From contig NZ_JBEXCV010000067.1 in assembly GCF_040605455.1 (NCBI RefSeq), positions 1-43,300 of the forward strand: a stretch of 43,300 nt of DNA, given 5' to 3'. Below the pieces are notes generated by a model. It did no database searches, was not told where the DNA came from, and worked only from the letters and a program-made list of their open reading frames with translations. The position numbers were made by a program, and so were the translations under genes. Within the stretch, counting starts at the first letter, position 1; each line of letters begins with the position of its first letter. Source of the stretch: Embleya sp040605455. GTDB lineage: Bacteria; Actinomycetota; Actinomycetes; Streptomycetales; Streptomycetaceae. Shown here piece by piece: positions 25,904 to 34,411 of this stretch.

Positions 25904-26788
25904 TCACACGTACTCCATCTCCTGAACGCCCTGCCGTCGGGAGTAGTCGAGCAGCGTACGCACCTCGCGGCTGATCGGACCGCGCCCGCGCACCAGGCCG
26001 ACCGTCCTGATCAGTCGCGGGCTCATCGACCGCACGGCCACACTCGACGCGAACGGCTGGGCCAGGTCGGCGTACCACAACACCGATCCGTGCCCGGCCA
26101 CCACGCACGGGATCCAGGCCCCGCGGTCGTCGGTCTCCATCGCGACCGTCGGCCGCACCCCGGCCGTGGCGAACAACATCTCGAAGTCGGCCCGCCGCGC
26201 GCTGCGGCGGGGCGGCAGGATCATCGGCAGCCCCTCCAGTTCCGTCCAGGAGACCGGATCCGACAGGCGGGTGTGTTTCGGCGAGACCAGCACCACCTCG
26301 TACGAGCGCAGCGGCAGCACTTCGAAGCCGCCGGGCGCGGGCAGGTCCACCAGCGCGATGTCCGTCTCGCCGGAGCGCAGCGACGCGAACAGCGCCTCGC
26401 GGCTGTCCTGTCGGTCCACCACGATGTGCAACTCCGGGTGCTGCTTGGCCAGACCGGGCAGCAGGCCGCTGGTGCACTCGATCGCGAGGCTGGCGGTAGC
26501 GCCGAGATGCACGGTACCGCTGTGCGTCGGGTCCTCCACCTGCACGAGGTCCTTGATCGCCTGCACACCTCGAAGCACCTTGCGCGCGAGGTTGACCACC
26601 TGCACGCCGGCCGCCGTCGGCACGAGGCCGCGGCCGACCCGGGTGAACAGGACCACGTTCAGCTCGCGTTCGAGGCTCTGTAACGATCGGGACAGGGCCG
26701 GCTGGACCACGAAGAGTTCCTGTGCGGCACCGGTCATGCTGCCGTGTTCGGCGACGGCGATGAGGTAGCGCAACTGTTGGAGGGTCAC
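25904..26788 (-). CDS. LysR-family regulator, right flank of the PKS operon
   Basis: A 294-residue LysR-type regulator starting at GTG (26788; VTLQQLRYLIAVAEHGS). The winged HTH spans residues ~1-60 (AQELFVVQPALSRSLQSLE) and the effector-binding domain ~90-290. It converges on the PKS operon with a 44-bp gap. Its paralogue sits at the other end of the operon, so the two bracket it. Leu36, inside the HTH, is a TTA codon, so synthesis probably depends on the bldA tRNA. Likely targets are the PKS promoter and its own; no operator was identified. Confidence 0.92.
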   Translation of the reverse strand: MTLQQLRYLIAVAEHGSMTGAAQELFVVQPALSRSLQSLERELNVVLFTRVGRGLVPTAAGVQVVNLARKVLRGVQAIKDLVQVEDPTHSGTVHLGATASLAIECTSGLLPGLAKQHPELHIVVDRQDSREALFASLRSGETDIALVDLPAPGGFEVLPLRSYEVVLVSPKHTRLSDPVSWTELEGLPMILPPRRSARRADFEMLFATAGVRPTVAMETDDRGAWIPCVVAGHGSVLWYADLAQPFASSVAVRSMSPRLIRTVGLVRGRGPISREVRTLLDYSRRQGVQEMEYV

Positions 26789-27787
26789 GGGGTATCGATG
26801 CCTCCACCCGAGGCCGGGACCGCGACGACCCGATCATGCGCTCGGGTCCGGGCTTGCGCTCGACGTACCGCACGGTGGCTGTCGACCATGGTGTTCCTCC
26901 AAGGTGTGCCGTGGTGCCGGGGGCGAGTGAAAAACGTGACGCGGGTCGGCCGCGCGGGCCGGCGCGGTGCTTGAGGCGATTGCTCCGAGCACCGCGCCGA
27001 CCCGCCCGGTGGTGGTGCGTTTCGACCGGTTGGCTTCGGCTGGTCGGCGTCGGCTGGTCGGCTGCGACCGGTGGGGGCGACCGGTTCGCTCGGATCGGTT
27101 CCATTCGACTGTGGGTCAGAACCAGCTCACGGTCCAGCGAAACGCGGCGGTGGCTTTCGCGCCCGCAGAGTCGGTGGCGGTCACCTCCACGGCGAAAACC
27201 CCCACCCCCCACGCCCGACCCGAGACCACACACGTGAGCGAATTCAGGAACAACCCCGCCGTGCGAACGCGCCATCGGTGGAGGTGTCCGGCGCCGGTCC
27301 CACCCTGGTCGGTTCGGTGACTGTGGCCGGCCCTGTGACCAGGCCGGCGACGGTGGCGGTACGGACGGCGCGAGCGGCACCGGCGGCCCGGCGCCGACCG
27401 AGGCGTCCGCGGGCGCCGATCGGTGGACGAATCCTCGGCTGGGTCCGGGAATGTGATCTGTTCATGTTTCCAGGAGATGAGGCCGATCTCACCCACGTCC
27501 AATACCGGTCCGGCATGCACTCATGACGGACCGACATGTGTGTGCACGCACCGCACCGCTTGGGCATCGGTGCATGAGCGCTGGTTCTGGGTGCGAGCGG
27601 GCACACCCGGAGTGCCGGGTCGAACCACTCCCTCTTCCGGCCAGTTCAGGCCCGGACACCGCCCCGGACGCCGGGCCCGCGGACCGCGATGACCTCGGTT
27701 CCGGTACGAGCGGCGGGCGTTGATTCGGCGGGTCGCCGAACCCACGCTGCGATTCCGCTTTGTCCATGCCCAAGGAGGCGCCAGGTC
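26789..27787. other. ~1-kb non-coding region with an inverted gene fragment
   Basis: Apart from the inverted copy at 27115-27260, I see no convincing gene here. The frames that stay open are Arg/Pro-rich with no family resemblance. The left part holds the promoter of the divergent LysR gene, and the right part the promoter of the phosphoesterase gene. Confidence 0.5.
27115..27260 (-). pseudogene. Inverted copy of the phosphoesterase 3' end
   Basis: The reverse complement of this segment equals 29131-29276 over 146 bp with one mismatch (C/T, changing a Pro codon to Ser). It includes the stop codon. On the minus strand it encodes the last ~48 residues of the second Ig-like domain (AGLFLNSLTCVVSGRAW ... 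ending TVSWF, stop). Both ends of the match are sharp. Upstream of it on the minus strand no Ig-like or enzyme sequence remains. It is either a duplicated fragment or the resting arm of an invertible segment. Confidence 0.85.
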
Positions 27788-29275
27788 ATGTCCGACTCCG
27801 GATTCAGGTCCCGGTCGACGGCCAGGGGCAAGCCCCGATCGGCCAAACTCGTAGCGTTGTCCGTCGGGTTCGCGCTCGGCGCGATCGCCGGCGTCACCGC
27901 CCCCGCCTCGGCCGGCGCGCCCGACCGGGCGCCCGCGGCGACGGTCGCGGCCGCGATCCCGCGCTACGACCACGTGGTGGTGGTCGTGCACGAGAACACC
28001 AACTACGAGGAGATCATCGGTAATTCGCAGGCCCCCTACCTCAACCAGCTGGCTGCCGGCGGGGCCTCCCTGACCGACTTCCACGGCGAGACACACCCCA
28101 GTCAACCCAACTACATGGCGATGTTCTCCGGCTCCACACAGGGTGTCACCGGCGACGAGTGTCCGCCGCCCGGGGCGCCGTACGCAGCGGACAACCTCGG
28201 TCGGCAGCTGATCGACGCGGGCACCACGTGGGGCAGCTACAACGAGGACTGGTCTGCGGCGAACCCGGCCGCGTGCACGAGCGGTTCGTACGCGCGCAAG
28301 CACAACCCCTGGTTGTCGTTCTCGAACGTGCCCGCCGGTACCACGTATCCGGCCACCGCGTTCCCGACCGACTACGGCACGTTGCCCACGATCTCCTACG
28401 TGGTGCCCAACCAGTGCAACGACATGCACGACCGCCTGTTCAACCCGGCCTGCGGAATCTCGACCGGGGACACCTGGACCCGGAACAAGCTGAGCGGCTA
28501 CGCGGAATGGGCCAAGACGCACAACAGCCTGCTCGTGGTCACCTGGGACGAGGACAACTTCCGCAGCGAGAACCGGATCGCCACCATCCTGTACGGCGCG
28601 CACGTCAAGCCCGGACAGTATCCGGGCCGCAAGGACCACTACAGCCTGCTGCGCACTTTCGAGGACATGTACGGCACTCGGCGCTCCGGCCAGGCCGCGA
28701 CCGCGACACCGATCACCGAGATCTGGCAGGACGGTAATCCGTCGTCGGTGTCGGTGGTGAGTCCGGGGGCGCAGTCGGGGACGGTGGGTGTGCCGGTGTC
28801 GTTGACGGTGCAGGTGTCGGGTGGGGCACCTCCGTACACGTGCGCGTTCCAGGGTCTGCCTGCGGGGTTGACGGCTTCGGGTGGTGGATGTGTGGTGTCG
28901 GGTTCGCCGTCGGTGCCCGGGAGTTCGCAGGTCTCGGTGACGGCGACGGACAGTTCGGGCGCGGTGTCGGCTCCGGTGTCGTTCGGGTGGACGATCGTCT
29001 CCACGCCGTCGGGTGGGGTGTCGGTGGCGGATCCGGGGGCGCAGGCGTCGACGTTCAATCAGCAGGTGAATCTGGTTCTTCGGGTTTCGGGTGGGACCGG
29101 GCCGTATTCGTGTACGGGGCGCAGCCTGCCGGCGGGGTTGTTCCTGAATCCGCTCACGTGTGTGGTCTCGGGTCGGGCGTGGGGGGTGGGGGTTTTCGCC
29201 GTGGAGGTGACCGCCACCGACTCTGCGGGCGCGAAAGCCACCGCCGCGTTTCGCTGGACCGTGAGCTGGTTCTGA
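27788..29275 (+). CDS. Secreted phosphoesterase (acid phosphatase / PLC-like) with two Ig-like domains
   Basis: A 495-residue exported enzyme starting at ATG (27788), with an excellent AAGGAGG at 27772-27778. Residues 1-~45 are a signal peptide: basic start, hydrophobic VALSVGFALGAIAGV, cleavage near ASA-G. The catalytic domain (~60-325) belongs to the phosphoesterase family of acid phosphatases and phospholipases C (PF04185-like). Its start reads YDHVVVVVHENTNYEE, with HPSQPNY, VTWDED and the following metal-site segments. Two related all-beta Ig-like (He_PIG type) repeats follow, each with a PGAQ-x(n)-VSGG-x-PY core and a VSVTATDSSGA / VEVTATDSAGA end; they probably bind wall or substrate. 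From about 28740 the codons shift to G-ending (GTG, TCG, GGG), unlike the C-ending catalytic part. The last 146 bp are duplicated inverted upstream. Confidence 0.88.
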   Translation: MSDSGFRSRSTARGKPRSAKLVALSVGFALGAIAGVTAPASAGAPDRAPAATVAAAIPRYDHVVVVVHENTNYEEIIGNSQAPYLNQLAAGGASLTDFHGETHPSQPNYMAMFSGSTQGVTGDECPPPGAPYAADNLGRQLIDAGTTWGSYNEDWSAANPAACTSGSYARKHNPWLSFSNVPAGTTYPATAFPTDYGTLPTISYVVPNQCNDMHDRLFNPACGISTGDTWTRNKLSGYAEWAKTHNSLLVVTWDEDNFRSENRIATILYGAHVKPGQYPGRKDHYSLLRTFEDMYGTRRSGQAATATPITEIWQDGNPSSVSVVSPGAQSGTVGVPVSLTVQVSGGAPPYTCAFQGLPAGLTASGGGCVVSGSPSVPGSSQVSVTATDSSGAVSAPVSFGWTIVSTPSGGVSVADPGAQASTFNQQVNLVLRVSGGTGPYSCTGRSLPAGLFLNPLTCVVSGRAWGVGVFAVEVTATDSAGAKATAAFRWTVSWF

Positions 29276-29276
29276 C
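29131..29276 (+). repeat. Right arm of a 146-bp inverted repeat (left arm 27115-27260)
   Basis: Identical to the reverse complement of 27115-27260 except for one base. The arms enclose 1870 bp that contain the promoter, signal peptide, catalytic domain and first Ig-like module of the phosphoesterase. This arm encodes the end of the second module and the stop codon. Reciprocal recombination between the arms would flip the gene while keeping its reading frame complete. Confidence 0.9.
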
Positions 29277-29388
29277 GCTCGACGCGCCGTCCACGCACCG
29301 GCGGCCGTGGGTGTCGAGGGCCCGAACCGGTCATCGACACCCGCGACTTCCGACCTTCCCGTGCCCAGCCGCAGCCGGAGGTCCCCGG

Positions 29389-30717
29389 ATGTATCTGTCG
29401 TCCAGCCGTTCCGCCGACCTCGCGTCCGGTGCGCGCGACCCGCGTGCGCAGGCACCGCCGCCCACCGCGCGCGGCATCCGGCGGGTCGCGCCCGTCGTGC
29501 TCATCCTCGGCGTCGTCTCACTGGTGACCGACGTGTCGGCCGAGATGGTCACCGCGGTGCTCCCGGTCTACCTCGTGCTCGGGCTCGGGCTCTCGCCCAT
29601 GGCGTTCGGCATGCTGGACGGTCTGTACAACGGCGCCACCGCTGTGTCCCGGCTGCTCGGCGGGCATGTCGCGGACCGATTCCGCCGGCACCGGACGGTC
29701 GCCGCGGTCGGCTACGGGATCTCCGCCGGGTGCAAGCTGCTGCTGCCCGCGGCCGGCGGGGTCTCGGCGATCGGCGGGGTGCTCGCGGCCGATCGTGCGG
29801 GCAAGGGGCTGCGCACCGCGCCGCGCGACGCGTTGATCTCGATGGCCGCGACGCCGGCCGAGCAGGGTCGGGCGTTCGGCGTGCATCGGGCGATGGACAC
29901 GGCGGGCGCGTTGTTCGGACCGCCGGTCGCGCTAGCGGTGTTGTGGGTGACGGCCGACGCGTACGACGCGGTGTTCGTGACGAGCTTCTGCTTCGCCGCG
30001 TTCGGGCTGCTGGTGCTGCTGCTGTTCGTCCGTGACCCGACGCCCGAGGCGGTGGTCGCCGGCGCGGGCCCACAGGCGGTGTGCGCGCCGGTCCGACTGC
30101 TCGACGCGGCGGCGGTGTTGCGCGTGCCGGGCTTCATCCGGGTGTGCCTGGCCGCGCTGCTGCTCGGCGCGACGACCGTCGGCGACGCGATGCTCTACCT
30201 GCTGCTGCAACGGCACACCCACCTGTCGCCACATCTGTTCCCGCTGTTGCCGCTGGGCACCGCGCTGGTCTTCCTGCTGCTGGCGGTCCCGGCCGGCACC
30301 GCCGGGGATCGATACGGACGGGGCCGGGTCTTCCTGGCCGGCCATGCCGCCCTGCTCTGCGGCTATCTCGTGCTGCTCGCGCCGCTGCCCGACCGGGCGA
30401 TGATCGTCGCGATCCCGAGTCTGCTCGGCCTGTTCTACGCGGGCACCGACGGCGTCCTGATGGCGCTCGCCGCTCCGGCCGCACCGGCGGGACAGCGCGG
30501 CGGGGCACTCGCCCTGGTACAGACGGGGCAGGCCTGCGGGCGGGCCCTGGGTGCGGCCGGGTTCGGCGCGGCCTGGACGCTGTACGGCCCGCACACGGCC
30601 GGCGTCCTGGCCGCCGTCGGACTGGCCCTCGCGCTGCTCGCCGCCGTCGCGCTGCTGGCCGGCGGCGCCCTCACGCCGGGCACCGCCCGCCCGGCCGGAC
30701 CGAGAGGGGCATCTTGA
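29389..30717 (+). CDS. MFS transporter
   Basis: A 442-residue protein starting at ATG (29389). A longer frame from 28840 overlaps the phosphoesterase and is not used. There are about twelve hydrophobic segments. The MFS loop 2-3 signature is seen as GGHVADRFRRHRTVA, with the related AGTAGDRYGRGRVF in the second half. RAGKGLRTAPRDALIS and QGRAFGVHRAMDTAGA follow the first signature, as in a common actinobacterial efflux subfamily of unknown substrate. It lies 113 bp after the phosphoesterase and overlaps the next gene by one base (TGATG), so it forms an operon at least with that gene. Confidence 0.9.
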   Translation: MYLSSSRSADLASGARDPRAQAPPPTARGIRRVAPVVLILGVVSLVTDVSAEMVTAVLPVYLVLGLGLSPMAFGMLDGLYNGATAVSRLLGGHVADRFRRHRTVAAVGYGISAGCKLLLPAAGGVSAIGGVLAADRAGKGLRTAPRDALISMAATPAEQGRAFGVHRAMDTAGALFGPPVALAVLWVTADAYDAVFVTSFCFAAFGLLVLLLFVRDPTPEAVVAGAGPQAVCAPVRLLDAAAVLRVPGFIRVCLAALLLGATTVGDAMLYLLLQRHTHLSPHLFPLLPLGTALVFLLLAVPAGTAGDRYGRGRVFLAGHAALLCGYLVLLAPLPDRAMIVAIPSLLGLFYAGTDGVLMALAAPAAPAGQRGGALALVQTGQACGRALGAAGFGAAWTLYGPHTAGVLAAVGLALALLAAVALLAGGALTPGTARPAGPRGAS

Positions 30718-31733
30718 TGACCCGCACCACGCGCCTGACCGTGCTGACCGTGGTCACCGCGCTGCTCGTGGGCCTCGCCGTGGTGTACACGCTGCGCGCG
30801 GCGGGCGACGCGGACGCCGGCCGGGACGGCGATCACGCGACGCTGAGCCTGGATCACCCGGGCCAAATCCTGTTCCGCAGCACGGCCGCCGACGGCGGCC
30901 GGGACCACCTCGCGGCGGTCGACGCGGCCCGGCCCGGCGAGCGGGCGGTCGCCGCGCGCAGTTGCCTGGTCTTCCACGCCGCGCACGGCACCGGGGTGTG
31001 CCTGCAACCGGCAAGGCTCGCGCTCGGCACCTACGACGCGGTGCTCCTGGACGCGAACCTGCGCGAGAAGGGCCGGCATCCGCTGGCCGGGACACCCTCG
31101 CGCGCCCGGGTCTCGCCGAGCGGACGGCTGGTCGCGTGGACATCGTTCGTGAACGGAGAGTCGTACGCGGGTCTGAACTTCGCCACCCGGACCGCGATCC
31201 TGGACACCCGGACCGGCCGGCTCGACGACAACCTGGAGTCGTACGCGCTGCACCGGGGCGACGAGTCGATCCACTCTCCCGATGTCAACGTCTGGGGCGT
31301 GACGTTCGCGTCCGACGACAACACCTTCTACGCGACGGTGGCCACCGGTGGACACACCTGGCTGGCCCGGGGCGACGTGGCCGCCCGCACGCTGCGCACG
31401 GTGCGCGAGAACGCCGAGTGCCCGTCGTTGTCGCCCGACGGCACGCGCGTGGTGTACAAGAAACGAGTTCCCGGCGCGGACGCCGACCGGCCCTGGCACC
31501 TGTTCGTCCTGGTCCTGGCCACCGGCGCGGAGAGCGCGCTCGCCGAGACCCGGACCCTGGACGACCAGGCGGAATGGCTCGACACCGACCGCGTCGTGTA
31601 CAGCCTCCCCGGCGACCTCCGCGGCGACGTATGGACCACGCGCGCCGACGGGACGGGCCACCCGACCCTACTCATCCCACACGCCCTGTCCCCGGCCGTA
31701 CTACGCGGCCAACCCACCCCATCCGACGCTTGA
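30717..31733 (+). CDS. Membrane-anchored beta-propeller (TolB/PD40-like) protein
   Basis: A 338-residue protein starting at ATG (30717), coupled to the MFS gene by TGATG. One N-terminal membrane helix (LTVLTVVTALLVGLAVVYTL) anchors it. The rest shows repeated blades with the PD40-type phrases SPSGRLVAWTS, SPDGTRVVYKK and WTTRADGTGHPTLL. The outside-facing propeller probably binds a partner or ligand; no enzymatic motif is seen. The last codons and the stop fall inside the first unit of the intergenic tandem repeat, so the extreme C-terminus (TPSDA) is repeat-encoded. Confidence 0.75.
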   Translation: MTRTTRLTVLTVVTALLVGLAVVYTLRAAGDADAGRDGDHATLSLDHPGQILFRSTAADGGRDHLAAVDAARPGERAVAARSCLVFHAAHGTGVCLQPARLALGTYDAVLLDANLREKGRHPLAGTPSRARVSPSGRLVAWTSFVNGESYAGLNFATRTAILDTRTGRLDDNLESYALHRGDESIHSPDVNVWGVTFASDDNTFYATVATGGHTWLARGDVAARTLRTVRENAECPSLSPDGTRVVYKKRVPGADADRPWHLFVLVLATGAESALAETRTLDDQAEWLDTDRVVYSLPGDLRGDVWTTRADGTGHPTLLIPHALSPAVLRGQPTPSDA

Positions 31734-31976
31734 GCACAACCCGGCACAAACCACCCCACCCGAACCGACCAAAACCCCCAGCCCATCCGACACTTGAGGA
31801 CACCCAACCCAAGCCATCCCCACCCGAACCGACCAAGGCCCCAAGCCCATCCGACACTTGAGGAGACCCAACCCAAGCCATCCCCACCCGAACCGACCAA
31901 GGCCCCCAGCCCGTCCGGCGCTTGAGGACACCCGACCCCGGCCAACCCCAGCCCGTCCGGCGCTTGAGGACACCCC
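31717..31976. repeat. Five-unit tandem intergenic repeat (CCGTCCGGCGCTTGAGGA family)
   Basis: A core CC(A/G)TCCG(A/G)C(A/G)CTTGAG recurs at about 31717, 31781, 31844, 31909 and 31950. The first four units are spaced 63-65 bp, and their spacers share CCACCCGAACCGACCAA. The last unit is shorter. The array fills the gap between the convergent beta-propeller and SDR genes. The core matches a short repeat I remember as common at gene ends in Streptomyces chromosomes. Units may fold as transcription-end or mRNA-stability elements. Confidence 0.85.
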
Positions 31977-31996
31977 GGTCGGCCAAACCCGCCCCG

Positions 31997-32770
31997 TCAA
32001 TCCCGACGGAACACCACGCGCGCCGACGTCTGGTCCCGCGCCAGCACCATCATCGAGTCGATGTTCACGTGCGGCGGCCGAGTCGCCACCCATCCCACAC
32101 ATTCCGCGATGTCCTGACCGACCAGCGGCGTCATTCCCGCGTACACCGCCGACGCGCTCTCGGCATCGCCGCCGAGCCGGTTCAGGGTGAACTCGGTCTC
32201 GACCATGCCCGGGTCGATCTGGCACACCCGCACCGGCTGCCCGCGCAGCTCCAACCGCAGCACCCGGGTCATCGCGGTCACCGCGTGCTTGGCCGCGTTG
32301 TACCCCGCCCCGCCCTCGTACGGCTCGCGCCCGGCGACCGACCCGATGGTGATCACCTGACCGTCGCCGGACGCGATCAGCAGCGGCAGGAACGCCTTGG
32401 TCACCCGCAGCGTGCCGAGCACATTGGTCTCGTACATCGCGGTCCACGCCGCCTCGTCCGCCTCGGCGACCGATTCGGTGCCACGCGCGAAGCCCGCGTT
32501 GTTGACCAGTACGTCACAGCGCTCCACCCCGGCGGCGAACGCGGCGACCGAGTCCGGATCGGCCACGTCCAGCGGCAGCGCCCGGCCACGACCGGCGCAA
32601 CGCGCGACCACCTCGTCCAGCCGGTCCTTGCGGCGCGCGCCGAGCACGACGTCGTAACCCAGATTCGCCAGATGCACGGCGGTCGCCGCACCGATCCCGC
32701 TGCTGGCGCCGGTGACCACCGCACAGCCTCGGGACGCGGTCGTGGGGTTCGCGGTCTCGCCCTGGGTCAT
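31997..32770 (-). CDS. Short-chain dehydrogenase/reductase
   Basis: A 257-residue classical SDR starting at ATG (32770), with AGAGGA upstream. The cofactor loop is VTGASSGIG, followed by GARRKDRLDE; Arg residues after strand 2 suggest NADP(H). NNAGFA and the catalytic Ser-Tyr-Lys (IGSVAGREPY... GYNAAKH) are intact. PGMVETEF completes the family pattern. It resembles YdfG-like 3-hydroxy-acid or serine dehydrogenases. It follows the M1 gene after 126 bp on the same strand and may or may not be cotranscribed with it. The substrate is unknown. Confidence 0.9.
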   Translation of the reverse strand: MTQGETANPTTASRGCAVVTGASSGIGAATAVHLANLGYDVVLGARRKDRLDEVVARCAGRGRALPLDVADPDSVAAFAAGVERCDVLVNNAGFARGTESVAEADEAAWTAMYETNVLGTLRVTKAFLPLLIASGDGQVITIGSVAGREPYEGGAGYNAAKHAVTAMTRVLRLELRGQPVRVCQIDPGMVETEFTLNRLGGDAESASAVYAGMTPLVGQDIAECVGWVATRPPHVNIDSMMVLARDQTSARVVFRRD

Positions 32771-32896
32771 CGCGGGATTCCTCTCATGCGTGCCGGACAC
32801 CGGCGAACCACCCGTGCGGGTGGTGTCGGTGACCACGTTGCCGGTCTTCCCGCACCGTATGACGGATCGACACGGACCCCGACCGCCGCCCCCGCT

Positions 32897-34411
32897 TCAC
32901 CCGGTGGATCCGCCCTGCCCCGGCGCCCACGGCCACCCGAGTCGCCCCCGCCGCTGCGGCGGCGAAGAGGGCGAGGACGGCGCAGGTCGCGCAGCCGGCT
33001 GCGTCGGCAACGGCGGCAGCGCCGCGCGATACAGCCACGCGTCGAACAACTCGTCCAACGGCCGGGAGGCGTACCGCGCCACGTGTGCGGTGAAGTCGTC
33101 CGTGGTCACCACTCCGTGCCGGTGCGACGTGGCCCAGCCCCGCAACATCGCGAAGAACGCCGTGTCGCCCAGCGCGCACCGCACCGCGTGTACGGTCAAC
33201 GCGCCGCGGGCGTAGATCCGCTCGTCGAAGATCAGCTTCGGGCGCGGCGCCCCGAGCAGCAGGTCCTGCGGCAGACTGCTCAGTTGGATGTGCTCCACGG
33301 CGGCCTGCGCGGCGGCGGGGCGCCCGCCGGAGCGCTCGGCCCACAACCACTCCGCGTAGCGCGCGAAGCCCTCGTTGAGCCAGATGTGCCGCCAGTCCGC
33401 GAGCCCGACGCTGTTGCCGAACCACTGGTGGGCCAACTCGTGCGCGACCAACCGTTCGGAGCCGCGCGCGCCGTCGACGTGGTTCGCCCCGAAGGTGGCC
33501 AGTCCCTGGGCCTCGATCGGGATGTCGAGTTCGTCGTCGGTGACCACCACGGTGTATTCGCCGAACGGATACGGCCCGAACAACTCCTCGAAGACCGTCA
33601 TCATCTCCGGTTGCCGGGCGAAGTCGACCAGGAATCGCGGCACCAGCCGGGCCGGCACGTGCGCGAACTGCGGCACGCTCGCGTGCGGCTCCAGTGGCCC
33701 GATCGTGTCGTAGCGGCCGATCGATACGCTGACCAGGTAGCTCGCGGTGGGCGCAGGCTGCTCGTAGACCCACGTGGAGGTGCTGCCCCGAGTGCTGCGG
33801 GTGAGCAGCGCACCGCTGACCACCACGGTGTACGCCGACGGCGCGGTGACCGAGACCTGGTACGCCGCCTTGTCGTCGGGCCGGTCGTTGCACGGGTACC
33901 AGGACGGCGCGCCGATCGGCTGGCCGGCCACCAGCGATCCGTCGGTCAATTCCTCCCAGCCCACCCCGCCCCACGGGCTGCGCACCGGCTTGGGATTGCC
34001 GACGTAGTGCACCTCGACGGTGAACGCGGCCCGCGCACCGATCGCCGCGCCCGGCCGTACCCGCAGCTTGCCCGCGCGGTGCGTGTAACGCGCCTGGCGG
34101 CCGTTCACCAGCACCCGGCCGATCCGGAATTCGCCCAGGTCGAGCACGACTTCACCGAGCGGCCGATCGCCGGCCACCGCGCCGATCCGGGCGGTGCCGG
34201 CCAGCCGATTGGGGCCGGGGCGGTAGTCCAGGGCCAGCTCGTAGCGATGCACGCGATAGCGCGGATCGCCGTGTGTGGCGAAGTACGCCTCCCCCGCGGC
34301 CGAGCGCGGCCCCTGGTCGATCACCGATTCGTGCTCCGTCCCCGTCGCGCCCACCGTCGCGGGACGGGCCGTGTCCTGCGACGCCGCCTCGAAACGCATT
34401 ACCGTCGCCAT
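32897..34411 (-). CDS. Short M1-family zinc aminopeptidase next to the Pls-like NRPS
   Basis: A 504-residue M1 (gluzincin) metallopeptidase. The ATG at 34411 overlaps the NRPS end; an ATG at 34399 in TAATG overlap with the NRPS stop is an equally good start (four codons shorter). The zinc site is HELAHQW (H324, E325, H328), with the third ligand 19 residues later in NEGF (E347). The GxMEN exopeptidase loop appears as IEAQG. It lacks the large C-terminal helical domain of ~850-residue members, and no signal peptide is seen. In Streptomyces, as I recall, poly-epsilon-lysine synthetase is accompanied by a zinc aminopeptidase that degrades the polymer. The coupling here suggests the same partnership. 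Confidence 0.88.
   Translation of the reverse strand: MATVMRFEAASQDTARPATVGATGTEHESVIDQGPRSAAGEAYFATHGDPRYRVHRYELALDYRPGPNRLAGTARIGAVAGDRPLGEVVLDLGEFRIGRVLVNGRQARYTHRAGKLRVRPGAAIGARAAFTVEVHYVGNPKPVRSPWGGVGWEELTDGSLVAGQPIGAPSWYPCNDRPDDKAAYQVSVTAPSAYTVVVSGALLTRSTRGSTSTWVYEQPAPTASYLVSVSIGRYDTIGPLEPHASVPQFAHVPARLVPRFLVDFARQPEMMTVFEELFGPYPFGEYTVVVTDDELDIPIEAQGLATFGANHVDGARGSERLVAHELAHQWFGNSVGLADWRHIWLNEGFARYAEWLWAERSGGRPAAAQAAVEHIQLSSLPQDLLLGAPRPKLIFDERIYARGALTVHAVRCALGDTAFFAMLRGWATSHRHGVVTTDDFTAHVARYASRPLDELFDAWLYRAALPPLPTQPAARPAPSSPSSPPQRRGRLGWPWAPGQGGSTG

Noticed and set aside
27115..29276. Composite transposon bounded by the 146-bp inverted repeat
   Set aside because: The arms are gene-internal coding sequence with a stop codon, there is no transposase, and no target-site duplication was seen at the outer ends.
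28840..29388. N-terminal extension of the MFS transporter into the phosphoesterase gene
   Set aside because: The extension is Gly/Val-rich shadow sequence; the ATG at 29389 directly precedes the first membrane segments.
31717..31976. Possible CRISPR array
   Set aside because: Units have ~64-bp spacing, imperfect repeats and similar spacers, and there are no cas genes. This is a tandem gene-end repeat.
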